Source: Bryobacteraceae bacterium | Lineage (GTDB): Bacteria; Acidobacteriota; Terriglobia; Bryobacterales; Bryobacteraceae | Direction: 5' to 3' | DNA: 58,342 bases | Assembly (NCBI GenBank): GCA_025056455.1 | Contig: JANWVY010000014.1 | Location: 1-58,342 of the forward strand | Part shown: one piece after another, positions 9,424-16,957 of the stretch | Position numbering within the stretch: the stretch's first letter is position 1 | Layout of the letters: every line of letters starts with the position of its first letter | Made by a program: the position numbers and the translations under genes | Notes under the pieces: model-generated | Told to the model about the DNA's origin: nothing | The model's input: the letters and a program-made list of their open reading frames with translations, nothing else | Databases searched by the model: none

Positions 9424-9876
9424 ATGAATCTCAGTGGATTAAAGCCCCCCCAAGGACAGAAAAAACAAGCCCGCCGTGTGGGGCGCGGCATGGGCAGCGG
9501 CCGCGGTAAGACCTCAGGGCGGGGCCATAAAGGTGCGCGCTCAATCTCAGGTTACAGCTTGATGCGAGGCTTTGAGGGCGGTCAGATGCCGCTGCACCGT
9601 CGTTTGCCCAAGCGCGGCTTCACCAACATTTTTAAGAAGCACTATGCGGTTGTGAACGTCGGAAGGCTAGAGAAATTACCCGGCGATAGTTTTGATCCAG
9701 ACCGGCTGCTAGAGCTGCGCGTGATCCGAAAACTGGAGGATGGATTGAAGATTCTGGGCGCCGGCGAGCTGACTCGAAGCCTGCGCGTGAAAGCTCATTT
9801 CATCTCCGAATCGGCAAGAAAGAAGATTGAAGCCGCTGGTGGTAGCGTGGAACTGATCGGCGCAGCCAAAGCTTGA
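9424..9876 (+). CDS. rplO: 50S ribosomal protein L15
   Basis: 150 residues. The glycine-rich N-terminal tail (RRVGRGMGSGRGKTSGRGHKG) and FEGGQMPLHRRLPKRGF are diagnostic of L15, a late assembly protein. It precedes secY by 27 bases, the conserved order. Confidence 0.98.
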   Translation: MNLSGLKPPQGQKKQARRVGRGMGSGRGKTSGRGHKGARSISGYSLMRGFEGGQMPLHRRLPKRGFTNIFKKHYAVVNVGRLEKLPGDSFDPDRLLELRVIRKLEDGLKILGAGELTRSLRVKAHFISESARKKIEAAGGSVELIGAAKA

Positions 9877-9903
9877 CCTGCGCTGGCAATAGAGGCTTTA
9901 GCC

Positions 9904-11304
9904 ATGCAGAAGTTTTTTGAAGCGGTTGCCAATGTGTTCCGGATTCCGGACTTACGGAACCGGATTCTCTTCACCCTGGGGTTGCTGGCGGTTTACCGCC
10001 TCGGGGGGCATATTCCCACGCCGGGCATTGACGCCAACCGTCTCGAGCAATTTTTCCAGCAGAATCAGGGCACGCTATTTGGCTTTATTGATTTGTTCAG
10101 CGGGGGAATGTTCCGCCGTTTGACGATTTTTGCGCTCGGCATCATGCCGTACATCACGGCGTCGATCATCCTGCAACTGCTGACGGTTGTGGTTCCTACG
10201 CTCGAGAAGCTGTCCAAGGAAGGCGAGCTCGGGCGGCGCAAGATCACCCAGTGGACGCGGTATCTGACGGTTGTTTTGGCGATGTTCCAGAGCTTTGGGA
10301 TCGCCACGGCGCTACAGTCTTCGGACGGGAATTTCGTGCTGAACCCGGGCTGGGGTTTTGTGTTGATGACCATGATCAGTCTGACGACGGGAACCGCGTT
10401 TATCATGTGGCTCGGCGAACAGATTAGCGAACGGGGCATCGGTAATGGGATGTCGTTGCTCATCTTCGCGGGCATTGTGGTCGGGCTTCCCCAGGCCATT
10501 CAGGAAATCTACAACAACGTTTTTGTCACCCGGCAGTGGAATGTGTTCCAAACCATCGTGATCATCGTGGTGATGATTCTGGTGGTGGCCTTCATCGTCT
10601 TGGTGGAACGGGGCGAGCGACGCATTCCTGTGCAGTATGCCAAGCGCGTGGTGGGACGGCGCATGATGGGAGGGCAATCCACGCACTTGCCGTTGAAGGT
10701 CAACGCTGGAGGCGTGATTCCAGTGATTTTTGCCTCTTCGCTGCTTGCGTTCCCGCAAACCTTGTTGCAGGTTCCTTACGTGAAAGATATCCCCTGGTTA
10801 CAGGCGGCATTGCGCTCGATTGGTTATTCAGAACCCCTGTATGTTGTGTTGTTCACAGCTGGGATTGTCTTTTTCTGCTTTTTCTACGTGTCGATTATCT
10901 TCAATCCCAACGAAGCTGCCGACAACATGCGCAAGTACGGGGGCTTTATTCCCGGCATCCGGCCAGGAAAAAACACGGCTGAGTATCTGAACCGGATCCT
11001 GACGAAGATTACCGTGGTGGGAGGGTTGTACCTGTCGTTGTTGTCGCTGATCCCTTCCATTATGATTTCTGGGATTAAGCTGCAGCACCTTCCGCTGGTG
11101 GGGAACTGGATCGATACCTATTTCCCGCGCTGGCTGCTCGATGGATTAGGAGTGACGTTTTATTTTGGGGGCACCTCCCTGTTGATTGTGGTGGGAGTGG
11201 CGATGGATACGGTCAATCAGATTGAAGCTCAGTTGATCATGCGCCACTATGAAGGCTTTACGCCGCGGGCGGGAAGAATCCGCGGACGGAGAAGCGCTGT
11301 TTAG
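9904..11304 (+). CDS. secY: preprotein translocase subunit SecY
   Basis: 466 residues with ten expected membrane segments, forming the protein-conducting channel with SecE and SecG. It begins with the short amphipathic stretch FRIPDLRNRILFTLGLLAVYRLGGHIPTPGI. The plug-region segment (SGGMFRRLTIFALGIMPYITASIILQLL) and the RGIGNGMSLLIF loop are present. The C terminus (EAQLIMRHYEGF) is standard. It sits between rplO and adk in the usual order. Confidence 0.98.
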   Translation: MQKFFEAVANVFRIPDLRNRILFTLGLLAVYRLGGHIPTPGIDANRLEQFFQQNQGTLFGFIDLFSGGMFRRLTIFALGIMPYITASIILQLLTVVVPTLEKLSKEGELGRRKITQWTRYLTVVLAMFQSFGIATALQSSDGNFVLNPGWGFVLMTMISLTTGTAFIMWLGEQISERGIGNGMSLLIFAGIVVGLPQAIQEIYNNVFVTRQWNVFQTIVIIVVMILVVAFIVLVERGERRIPVQYAKRVVGRRMMGGQSTHLPLKVNAGGVIPVIFASSLLAFPQTLLQVPYVKDIPWLQAALRSIGYSEPLYVVLFTAGIVFFCFFYVSIIFNPNEAADNMRKYGGFIPGIRPGKNTAEYLNRILTKITVVGGLYLSLLSLIPSIMISGIKLQHLPLVGNWIDTYFPRWLLDGLGVTFYFGGTSLLIVVGVAMDTVNQIEAQLIMRHYEGFTPRAGRIRGRRSAV

Positions 11305-11329
11305 GTTTGAAAGGCTTGAAAGGCCCAGT

Positions 11330-12010
11330 ATGCCGGATGCCAAGGGTCCGGCTCGCGCGTTGATTCTGTTCGGGCCCCCGGGTTCGGGGAAAGGGACGCA
11401 GGCCAAGTTGTTGAAGGAGTGCCTGGCGATTCCCCATGTCGCGACCGGCGATATGTTACGGGAACGGATCCAGCGGGCCGATGATTTGGGGTTGGTGATC
11501 AAGCGTCTGATCGATGCCGGGGAACTCGTATCCGATGAGCTGATCAACCGAATGGTGGAGGAGCGACTTTCTCTACCCGATTGTGAGAAGGGCTTTATTT
11601 TAGATGGTTATCCCCGTACTTTGGGGCAGGCAGAAACGCTCTGCCAGACTCTCCGGCGGTTGGGGGCAAGCTGGTTCGTGGTGCACTTGAAGGTGGATTA
11701 CAATATTATTATTCGTCGTCTTGCAGGTCGGCGGTTCTGCCCTCAATGCGGGGCGGTGTTCAATGTGTACTTCCAACCCCCGTCCCGGCCAGGCGTGTGT
11801 GACCTCTGCCAGTCGGCGCTTCTCACTCGCGATGATGACCGCGAAAGCGTGATCCGGCGGCGATTGGAAGCCTATGAGGCGCAGACGCGTCCGGTGTTGG
11901 ATTTCCTGATCAAGGATGGTGGCGGGTCATTTGTGGAGGTGGATGGGGCCAGCGAAGCGCCGGCTGTCATCGCTCAGCGAATTTGTGAACTGGCCCGGAT
12001 CGTCAAGTGA
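11330..12010 (+). CDS. adk: adenylate kinase, zinc-binding LID type
   Basis: 226 residues from ATG 11330; an upstream open stretch overlaps secY and is not used. It catalyses ATP + AMP to 2 ADP. The P-loop GPPGSGKGTQ lies near residues 15-24, then the AMP site (ATGDMLRE) and LDGYPRTLGQAE. The LID carries CPQC and CDLC pairs, the structural zinc site seen in many non-enteric adenylate kinases. It is slightly longer than the usual 214-220. map starts two bases after its stop. Confidence 0.98.
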   Translation: MPDAKGPARALILFGPPGSGKGTQAKLLKECLAIPHVATGDMLRERIQRADDLGLVIKRLIDAGELVSDELINRMVEERLSLPDCEKGFILDGYPRTLGQAETLCQTLRRLGASWFVVHLKVDYNIIIRRLAGRRFCPQCGAVFNVYFQPPSRPGVCDLCQSALLTRDDDRESVIRRRLEAYEAQTRPVLDFLIKDGGGSFVEVDGASEAPAVIAQRICELARIVK

Positions 12011-12011
12011 G

Positions 12012-12782
12012 ATGATTACGAGGAAAAGCCCTTTGGAGCTCGAAAAAATGCGCAAAAGCGGCTTGCTGGTCTACGAAATTCTTCAGAATCTGGCCGCGAT
12101 GGTGAAGGAGGGCGTCACTACCCAGGATCTCGAAAACGCCGCCGAGCGCATGATTCGCGACGCCGGCGCAAGGCCAGCCTTCAAGGGCTACTATGTTCCC
12201 GCCGCCGGGAAGCGATATCCCTATGTGCTGTGCACGTCGGTAAACGATGAAATTGTGCACGGAATGCCCTCAAGCCGGCGAGTCCTGAAAAAAGGCGACA
12301 TTGTATCGATTGATACGGGGGTGGAGCTGAACGGCTACTTTGGAGATTCGGCCGTGACGGTTCCGGTAGGTGAAATCAGCGAATCGCTCCAGCGCTTGCT
12401 CCGGGTAACCCAGGAATCTTTGGAGCTGGCGATCCAGCAGGCCAGGCCAGGCAACCGCCTCTTTGACATCTGCGGCACGGTCGAGCGGCATGTAACGCAA
12501 AATGGTTTCTCTGTGGTGCGAGAATACGTGGGTCACGGCATTGGCACGAAGTTGCACGAGGAGCCTCAAGTGCCCAACTACGTAGATCGTAGCCATGAAA
12601 ATCCGCGCTTGAAAGAAGGTATGGTGCTAGCCATTGAACCCATGGTGAATGAGGGGAAACCGGACAGCAAAGTGCTTCCCGACCGGTGGACGGCTGTCAC
12701 CGTGGATGGAAAGTGCTCCGCCCATTTTGAGCACGTGGTGGCGATTACCGCCAACGGGCCGTGGGTGTTAACGAGACCTTAG
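12012..12782 (+). CDS. map: methionine aminopeptidase, type I
   Basis: 256 residues. It removes the initiator methionine from nascent proteins. The dimetal ligands are visible: DTGVELNGYFGDSAVT (two Asp), GHGIG (His), the Glu of IEPMV and the Glu of AHFEHVV. ATG 12012 follows the adk stop by one base and gives the standard N terminus MITRKSPLELEKMRKSG. Location between adk and infA is conserved in many phyla. Confidence 0.98.
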   Translation: MITRKSPLELEKMRKSGLLVYEILQNLAAMVKEGVTTQDLENAAERMIRDAGARPAFKGYYVPAAGKRYPYVLCTSVNDEIVHGMPSSRRVLKKGDIVSIDTGVELNGYFGDSAVTVPVGEISESLQRLLRVTQESLELAIQQARPGNRLFDICGTVERHVTQNGFSVVREYVGHGIGTKLHEEPQVPNYVDRSHENPRLKEGMVLAIEPMVNEGKPDSKVLPDRWTAVTVDGKCSAHFEHVVAITANGPWVLTRP

Positions 12783-12843
12783 ATGGTTTTTAGGAGAAAA
12801 GGCGAATCAGGCTTTTTCCAAGAAGGGCCGACACGGGAGGCGG

Positions 12844-13122
12844 ATGCGAGCACGACAGGAGCCGGAAAAGATTGACCGGGAGGAAAAGATTGAGCGGGGG
12901 GAAAAGATTGAGCGGCAAGTGGAGGGGATGGTTCTGGAGCTCCTCCCTAGTGCTGGCTACCTAGTGGAGTTAGATAACCGCGCACGCGTCCGGGCTCATG
13001 CAGCTCCGGCAACGCGAGCCAACTTCAGCCGTTTGCGCCCCAAGGACCGGGTTTTGTTGGAGCTTTCGCCGCATGATCCCACCCGGGGCAGAATTATGAG
13101 GCTGTTGAGCGAATCCCGCTAA
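12844..13122 (+). CDS. infA: translation initiation factor IF-1, divergent and N-terminally extended
   Basis: 92 residues against the usual 72. Residues ~25-88 align with IF-1: VEGMVLELLPSAGYLVEL, then FSRLRPKDRVLLELSPHDPTRGRI. The normally near-invariant HISGKMRKNFI stretch is changed to HAAPATRANFS. The first ~24 residues are highly charged and contain EKI(D/E)R(E/G/Q) three times, encoded by three 18-base repeats at 12865-12918. SD-like GGGAGG ends three bases before ATG 12844, rather close. Position between map and rpmJ is the classic infA place, which supports the call. Confidence 0.88.
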   Translation: MRARQEPEKIDREEKIERGEKIERQVEGMVLELLPSAGYLVELDNRARVRAHAAPATRANFSRLRPKDRVLLELSPHDPTRGRIMRLLSESR

Positions 13123-13242
13123 CCGCGTGGAGCGGGGCAAGGCAGCCAGATTGGGCTGGGATAGGAGAGAGAGGCTGGTTTGCGGCCGGCGGGGGAATAG
13201 GAGCCAACCGGCGAGCAGGAATTCGATGGTGAGGAAAAGGCA

Positions 13243-13356
13243 ATGAAAGTCAGAGCCTCAGTCAAAAAAATTTGTGACAAATGCAAGATCATCCATCGCT
13301 TTGGAGTGGTGCGGGTGATCTGCGAAAACCCGAAACATAAACAGCGGCAAGGATAG
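13243..13356 (+). CDS. rpmJ: 50S ribosomal protein L36, zinc type
   Basis: 37 residues, the standard size: [15 protein letters not shown], then [13 protein letters not shown]. The zinc ligands C11, C14, C27 and H32 are all present. GAGGAAAAGG ends just before the ATG. The preceding 120 bases (13123-13242) are a purine-rich spacer without a visible gene. Confidence 0.98.
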   Translation: MKVRASVKKICDKCKIIHRFGVVRVICENPKHKQRQG

Positions 13357-13371
13357 AGGCGGAGGAAGAAG

Positions 13372-13755
13372 ATGGCGCGTATTGCAGGCGTGGACCTTCC
13401 GGCCAAGAAGAGAGCGGAGATTGGCCTGACCTACATTTATGGCATTGGCCGTACGCGAGCCAAGTCGATTTTGTATCGAGCCAATGTCAATCCGGATAAG
13501 AAGGTAGCGGATTTGACGGAAGAAGAAATCAACCGCCTTCGCTTGTTGATTGAGAGTGAAGGGGCCGTGGAAGGCGACCTGCGCAAAGAGGTTTCGCTCA
13601 ATATCAAGCGGCTGATTGAAATGGGATCCTATCGCGGGCTGCGGCACCGGCGGAGTTTGCCGGTGCGGGGCCAGCGAACCCACACCAACGCGCGGACGCG
13701 CAAGGGACCCCGGCGCGGAACAATCGCCAACAAAAAGAAGGCTGGCTTAAAGTAA
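13372..13755 (+). CDS. rpsM: 30S ribosomal protein S13
   Basis: 127 residues. [24 protein letters not shown] at the N terminus and the [28 protein letters not shown] tail are diagnostic of S13, which contacts the P-site tRNA and L5. It opens the alpha block 15 bases after rpmJ. Confidence 0.99.
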   Translation: MARIAGVDLPAKKRAEIGLTYIYGIGRTRAKSILYRANVNPDKKVADLTEEEINRLRLLIESEGAVEGDLRKEVSLNIKRLIEMGSYRGLRHRRSLPVRGQRTHTNARTRKGPRRGTIANKKKAGLK

Positions 13756-13767
13756 AGGAATTGCGGA

Positions 13768-14175
13768 ATGGCGAAACAGCAGGCCAAACCAACAAAGAAA
13801 AAGAACTTCAAGAAGCGGGAAAAAAAGAACGTTCCTCACGGGATTGTGCACGTACAGGCGACGTTCAACAACACCATCGTCACCGTCACCGATCCCTTGG
13901 GCAACGTGATCTCCTGGTGTAGCTCAGGTTCGCTGGGATTCCGAGGCTCGCGGAAGGGTACGCCGTTTGCTGCTCAGCAGGCTTCGCTGACCGCGGTGCA
14001 GAAGGCCAAAGACGCTGGATTGCGAACGGCTGAGGTGCGGGTTTCAGGTCCTGGGTCGGGACGCGAATCGGCGGTCAGAGCGCTGGCGACCCTGGGGGTT
14101 GAAGTGCGTCAGATCCGCGATGTGACCCCGATCCCGCACAATGGCTGCCGGCCCCCGAAAAGGCGCCGGGTCTGA
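13768..14175 (+). CDS. rpsK: 30S ribosomal protein S11
   Basis: 135 residues. A lysine-rich N-terminal extension of ~25 residues precedes the S11 core ([31 protein letters not shown], and the end [18 protein letters not shown]). S11 lies in the platform near the Shine-Dalgarno helix. Confidence 0.99.
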   Translation: MAKQQAKPTKKKNFKKREKKNVPHGIVHVQATFNNTIVTVTDPLGNVISWCSSGSLGFRGSRKGTPFAAQQASLTAVQKAKDAGLRTAEVRVSGPGSGRESAVRALATLGVEVRQIRDVTPIPHNGCRPPKRRRV

Positions 14176-14342
14176 GGTTTTTTAAAGGGTTTCGTGGTTC
14201 GAAGTGGAAGGCAAAGCAGGAAGAAGGCACTGGCTGTAAACTGCACCTTCTCAATCGCAAGGGACCGGATTATCAGGCCGGTCCCGAGGCGAGAGTTTGG
14301 CGCGGAGCTCCGGCGACGCGCAACCGATTGTAGGAGGTTGTT
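14176..14342 (+). promoter_or_regulatory. structured leader before rpsD
   Basis: This 167-base gap within the alpha block contains a perfect 8-bp stem GGGACCGG/CCGGTCCC (14261-14268 with 14278-14285, 9-base loop). A weaker GAAGG/CCTTC pairing lies just upstream. AGGAGG at 14332-14337 is followed five bases later by the rpsD start, a TTG. In E. coli, S4 binds a structured mRNA leader to control the alpha operon; a similar role here is only inferred. A T6 run at 14178-14183 follows the rpsK stop without a good stem. Confidence 0.45.
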
Positions 14343-14975
14343 TTGGCACGGTATTTAGGTCCAGTTTGCCGGCTGTGCCGGCGAGAGGGGATGAAGCTCT
14401 ACCTCAAAGGAGAGCGCTGTTACTCGGAAAAATGCGCGATCGAAAAGCGCAATTTTCATCCCGGTCAACACGGCCGCGATCGTAAAGCGAAGCTGATGGG
14501 CTATGGACTCCAGCTCCGCGAAAAGCAGAAGGCCCGCCGGTACTATGGCGTGCTAGAGCGGCAATTCCGCAACGCCTTTGAAAAGGCCAGCAAGATGAAA
14601 GGCATTACGGGCGAAAACTTGCTGGCGATGATGGAGCACCGGCTCGACAATGTCGTCTACCGTTTGGGGCTTGCCACAAGCCGCGCCATGGCCCGGCAAT
14701 TTGTGCGCCATGGCCATATTCAGGTGAATGGCAAGAAGGTGAACATTCCGTCTTACCTCACCCGCGAGGGCGACGTCGTGGAAGTTCGGGAGAAGAGCAA
14801 AAAGAATCCAGCGATCCTCGCTGCCTGTGACGCCACGGCAAGCCGTCCGGCGCCGAGCTGGCTGGAATTTGACCGCGAGGCGTTGCGCGGGCGGGTCACT
14901 TCCACTTTTAAACGCGACGAGCTTGTGCAGATTCAGCTGAATGAACAGCTCATCGTCGAGTTGTACTCCAAATAA
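14343..14975 (+). CDS. rpsD: 30S ribosomal protein S4, zinc-binding type
   Basis: 210 residues. The TTG start gives [15 protein letters not shown], the standard N terminus, and AGGAGG lies five bases upstream. Cysteines in CRLC and the later CYSEKC form the zinc site of the C+ type of S4. The S4 RNA-binding domain ([27 protein letters not shown]) follows. S4 is a primary 16S rRNA binder and in E. coli an autogenous regulator. Confidence 0.98.
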   Translation: MARYLGPVCRLCRREGMKLYLKGERCYSEKCAIEKRNFHPGQHGRDRKAKLMGYGLQLREKQKARRYYGVLERQFRNAFEKASKMKGITGENLLAMMEHRLDNVVYRLGLATSRAMARQFVRHGHIQVNGKKVNIPSYLTREGDVVEVREKSKKNPAILAACDATASRPAPSWLEFDREALRGRVTSTFKRDELVQIQLNEQLIVELYSK

Positions 14976-14990
14976 GTGAGGAGGGGGTCG

Positions 14991-16091
14991 ATGTTCAAGG
15001 GCTTTCAAAAACCGAAGAGGCTCGTGGCGAACACCGAGACACTGACGGACCGCTACGGGATGTTCACCGCGCAACCTTTTGAGCGCGGATTTGGCACGAC
15101 GATTGGCAACAGTCTTCGCCGCGTGCTTTTGAGTTCTATTGAGGGAGCTGCCATTACGGCGGTGCGCATCGAGGGCGTCGCGCACGAATTTAGTCCCATT
15201 CCCGGCGTGGTTGAAGACGCCACCGACATTATTCTCAACCTCAAACAAATCCCGTTCAAAATGATGTCGGATTCGGTCAAAACCGTGCGCCTGCGGATCG
15301 ACCAGCCGGGCACAGTCCTTAGCGGGCAAATCGAAACTGATGCGGACGTGGAGGTGCTGGACCGGAACATGCCCATCGCTACGGTGAGCGAAGGCGGCAG
15401 GCTGCATATTGAGATGCGGCTCAAGATGGGGCGCGGCTACGTCAGCGCAGACCGGAACTTTGATGAGGATCTTCCCCTCGGCTACATCCCGATTGACTCG
15501 GTTCACTCCCCGGTGCGGAAAGTGAATTACCACGTCGAAGCCGCCCGTCTGGGGCAGATGACCGACTACGACAAGCTAACCCTCGAGGTGTGGACCAACG
15601 GAGCCGTTTCGCCGGCTGACGCCATCGGCATGGCGGCCAAGTTGCTCAAAGATCACATGACCATCTTCATCAACTTCGAAGAAGTGCCGGAAGTGGTGGA
15701 GGAGCCCGCCGAGCATGCCGTAGGCCAGATGAACGAAGTGCTAAACCGCTCGGTCGAAGAGCTCGAGTTGAGCGTTCGTTCCTACAACTGTCTGAAAAAC
15801 GCCAACATTCAAACCATTGGCGACTTGGTGCAAAAGACCGAGGCCGAAATGCTGCGAACCAAGAATTTCGGCCGCAAGTCGCTCAACGAAATCAAGGAAA
15901 TCCTGGCGGGTCTCGGACTCAGCTTTGGCATGAAATTCGACTCGCAAGGACGTCTGATTTCGCCTTCCGGGCAGCCAGTTACGCCGGGGGTAGCGCCGGC
16001 GCAGGCTGTGGCAAGCCCGTTTGGCGACGGGGCTGCGACCGCACGTCGTGAGTTGGACCATGATGAGGCCGGCGCGACGAAATTCGAATAG
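14991..16091 (+). CDS. rpoA: DNA-directed RNA polymerase subunit alpha
   Basis: 366 residues from ATG 14991, with GAGGAGGGGG just upstream. The N-terminal dimerisation domain contains [20 protein letters not shown]. The C-terminal domain ([23 protein letters not shown], then [13 protein letters not shown]) binds UP elements and activators. It is 30-40 residues longer than the E. coli protein because of a proline/alanine-rich tail. Location after rpsD is standard. Confidence 0.99.
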   Translation: MFKGFQKPKRLVANTETLTDRYGMFTAQPFERGFGTTIGNSLRRVLLSSIEGAAITAVRIEGVAHEFSPIPGVVEDATDIILNLKQIPFKMMSDSVKTVRLRIDQPGTVLSGQIETDADVEVLDRNMPIATVSEGGRLHIEMRLKMGRGYVSADRNFDEDLPLGYIPIDSVHSPVRKVNYHVEAARLGQMTDYDKLTLEVWTNGAVSPADAIGMAAKLLKDHMTIFINFEEVPEVVEEPAEHAVGQMNEVLNRSVEELELSVRSYNCLKNANIQTIGDLVQKTEAEMLRTKNFGRKSLNEIKEILAGLGLSFGMKFDSQGRLISPSGQPVTPGVAPAQAVASPFGDGAATARRELDHDEAGATKFE

Positions 16092-16108
16092 GGGAAGAGG
16101 AATCTGCC

Positions 16109-16561
16109 ATGAGACATCGTCGCGGAGGGTATAAATTACAGCGCACGACCAGCCATCGCCTGGCGCTGCTCCGAAACCTGGTCACCAGCGTCATCGAACA
16201 CGAGCGGGTGCTTACCACGGTGGTGAAGGCGAAGGCGGCCCGGCCCCTGGTGGATAAGATGATTACGCTCGCCAAGCGAGACACGCTTCACTCGCGCCGC
16301 CAGGCAGCGGCTTTTTTGAGGACTCCTGAAAGCGTGCGCAAACTCTTCGATAAAATCGGCACGCGCTTCAGCCAGCGAAACGGTGGATACACGCGCGTGG
16401 TTCGGATTGGCCCGCGCAAGGGCGACGGGGCCGAGCTGGCCATGCTGGAGTTAGTGGGCAGCGAACTGGTGAAACGCGCCGCGGAGCGCGCCAAGCGGCG
16501 GGAGGAGCGCCTCAAGGCGATGCGGGAAGGCCAACCGGAAGGTGGCGAGGAAAACAAGTAG
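16109..16561 (+). CDS. rplQ: 50S ribosomal protein L17
   Basis: 150 residues beginning [24 protein letters not shown], diagnostic of L17, and with [26 protein letters not shown] lysine/arginine/glutamate-rich tail of ~25 residues extends beyond the E. coli length. It ends the ribosomal cluster. Confidence 0.98.
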   Translation: MRHRRGGYKLQRTTSHRLALLRNLVTSVIEHERVLTTVVKAKAARPLVDKMITLAKRDTLHSRRQAAAFLRTPESVRKLFDKIGTRFSQRNGGYTRVVRIGPRKGDGAELAMLELVGSELVKRAAERAKRREERLKAMREGQPEGGEENK

Positions 16562-16589
16562 TCAACGCCAACCCCCCTCCGAATTCGCA

Positions 16590-16613
16590 TCGAAGCATTG
16601 TCGCGTGCTTCGA
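16590..16613 (+). terminator. hairpin after rplQ, possible end of the alpha operon
   Basis: TCGAAGCA (16590-16597) pairs perfectly with TGCTTCGA (16606-16613) around an 8-base loop, 28 bases after the rplQ stop. No T-run follows, so it is not a textbook intrinsic terminator. It could mark the end of the operon or protect the 3' end. Confidence 0.4.
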
Positions 16614-16655
16614 GTCCGCCTCCTGCGAACCATTTGCCTTTGTTCAAAACGTTTC

Positions 16656-16685
16656 TTGACACTCGTTGGAGCTCCTCGCGATACT
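16656..16685 (+). promoter_or_regulatory. sigma70-type promoter for feoAB, near-leaderless
   Basis: TTGACA at 16656-16661 and GATACT at 16680-16685 are separated by 18 bases. A start site about seven bases downstream would fall near 16692, only about four bases before the feoA ATG at 16696. The transcript would therefore be leaderless or nearly so. I do not recognise a Fur box with confidence. Confidence 0.6.
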
Positions 16686-16695
16686 AGAAATCGAG

Positions 16696-16953
16696 ATGCA
16701 ACTGAGTGTCGATAAGCGGCGCTGGGTCACCCTCGCGGACCTCCTGGAAGGCCAGCAGGGCGTCCTGGATTGTCTGGAACTGCCAGAAGATCTTGCCCGC
16801 CGTTTGATGGAGCTGGGTTTTGTACCGGGACACGTTGTTGCGGCGGCAAAGAGCGCGCCGGGCGGGGATCCACGCGTCTTCCGCGTGGATGGCTCGGAGG
16901 TGGCGCTAAGGCGAGAGACGGCACGTTGTCTGCGAGTCCGGCTGGCGGAGTAG
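16696..16953 (+). CDS. feoA: ferrous iron transport protein FeoA
   Basis: 85 residues of the FeoA SH3-like fold: TLADLLEGQQGVL, a DLARRLMELGFVPGHVV segment and the closing ALRRETARCLRVRL. FeoA is a small cytoplasmic partner of FeoB. ATG 16696 is preferred; an upstream in-frame TTG would run through the promoter. feoB starts four bases after the stop. Confidence 0.9.
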   Translation: MQLSVDKRRWVTLADLLEGQQGVLDCLELPEDLARRLMELGFVPGHVVAAAKSAPGGDPRVFRVDGSEVALRRETARCLRVRLAE

Positions 16954-16957
16954 TGGC

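Noticed and set aside
12539-12555. Sigma54-like sequence TGGCAC...TTGC.
   Set aside because: The spacing is one base short of the consensus and it lies inside the map coding sequence.
14553-15533. 326-codon minus-strand frame opposite rpsD and rpoA.
   Set aside because: Antisense to two conserved genes; composition and lack of motifs mark it as a shadow.
16590-16637. Possible tRNA 3' end: TTCGAGTCC followed by ACCA.
   Set aside because: The presumed T-arm stem does not pair, and no matching acceptor strand or anticodon arm exists upstream. The TTCGA belongs to a simple hairpin.
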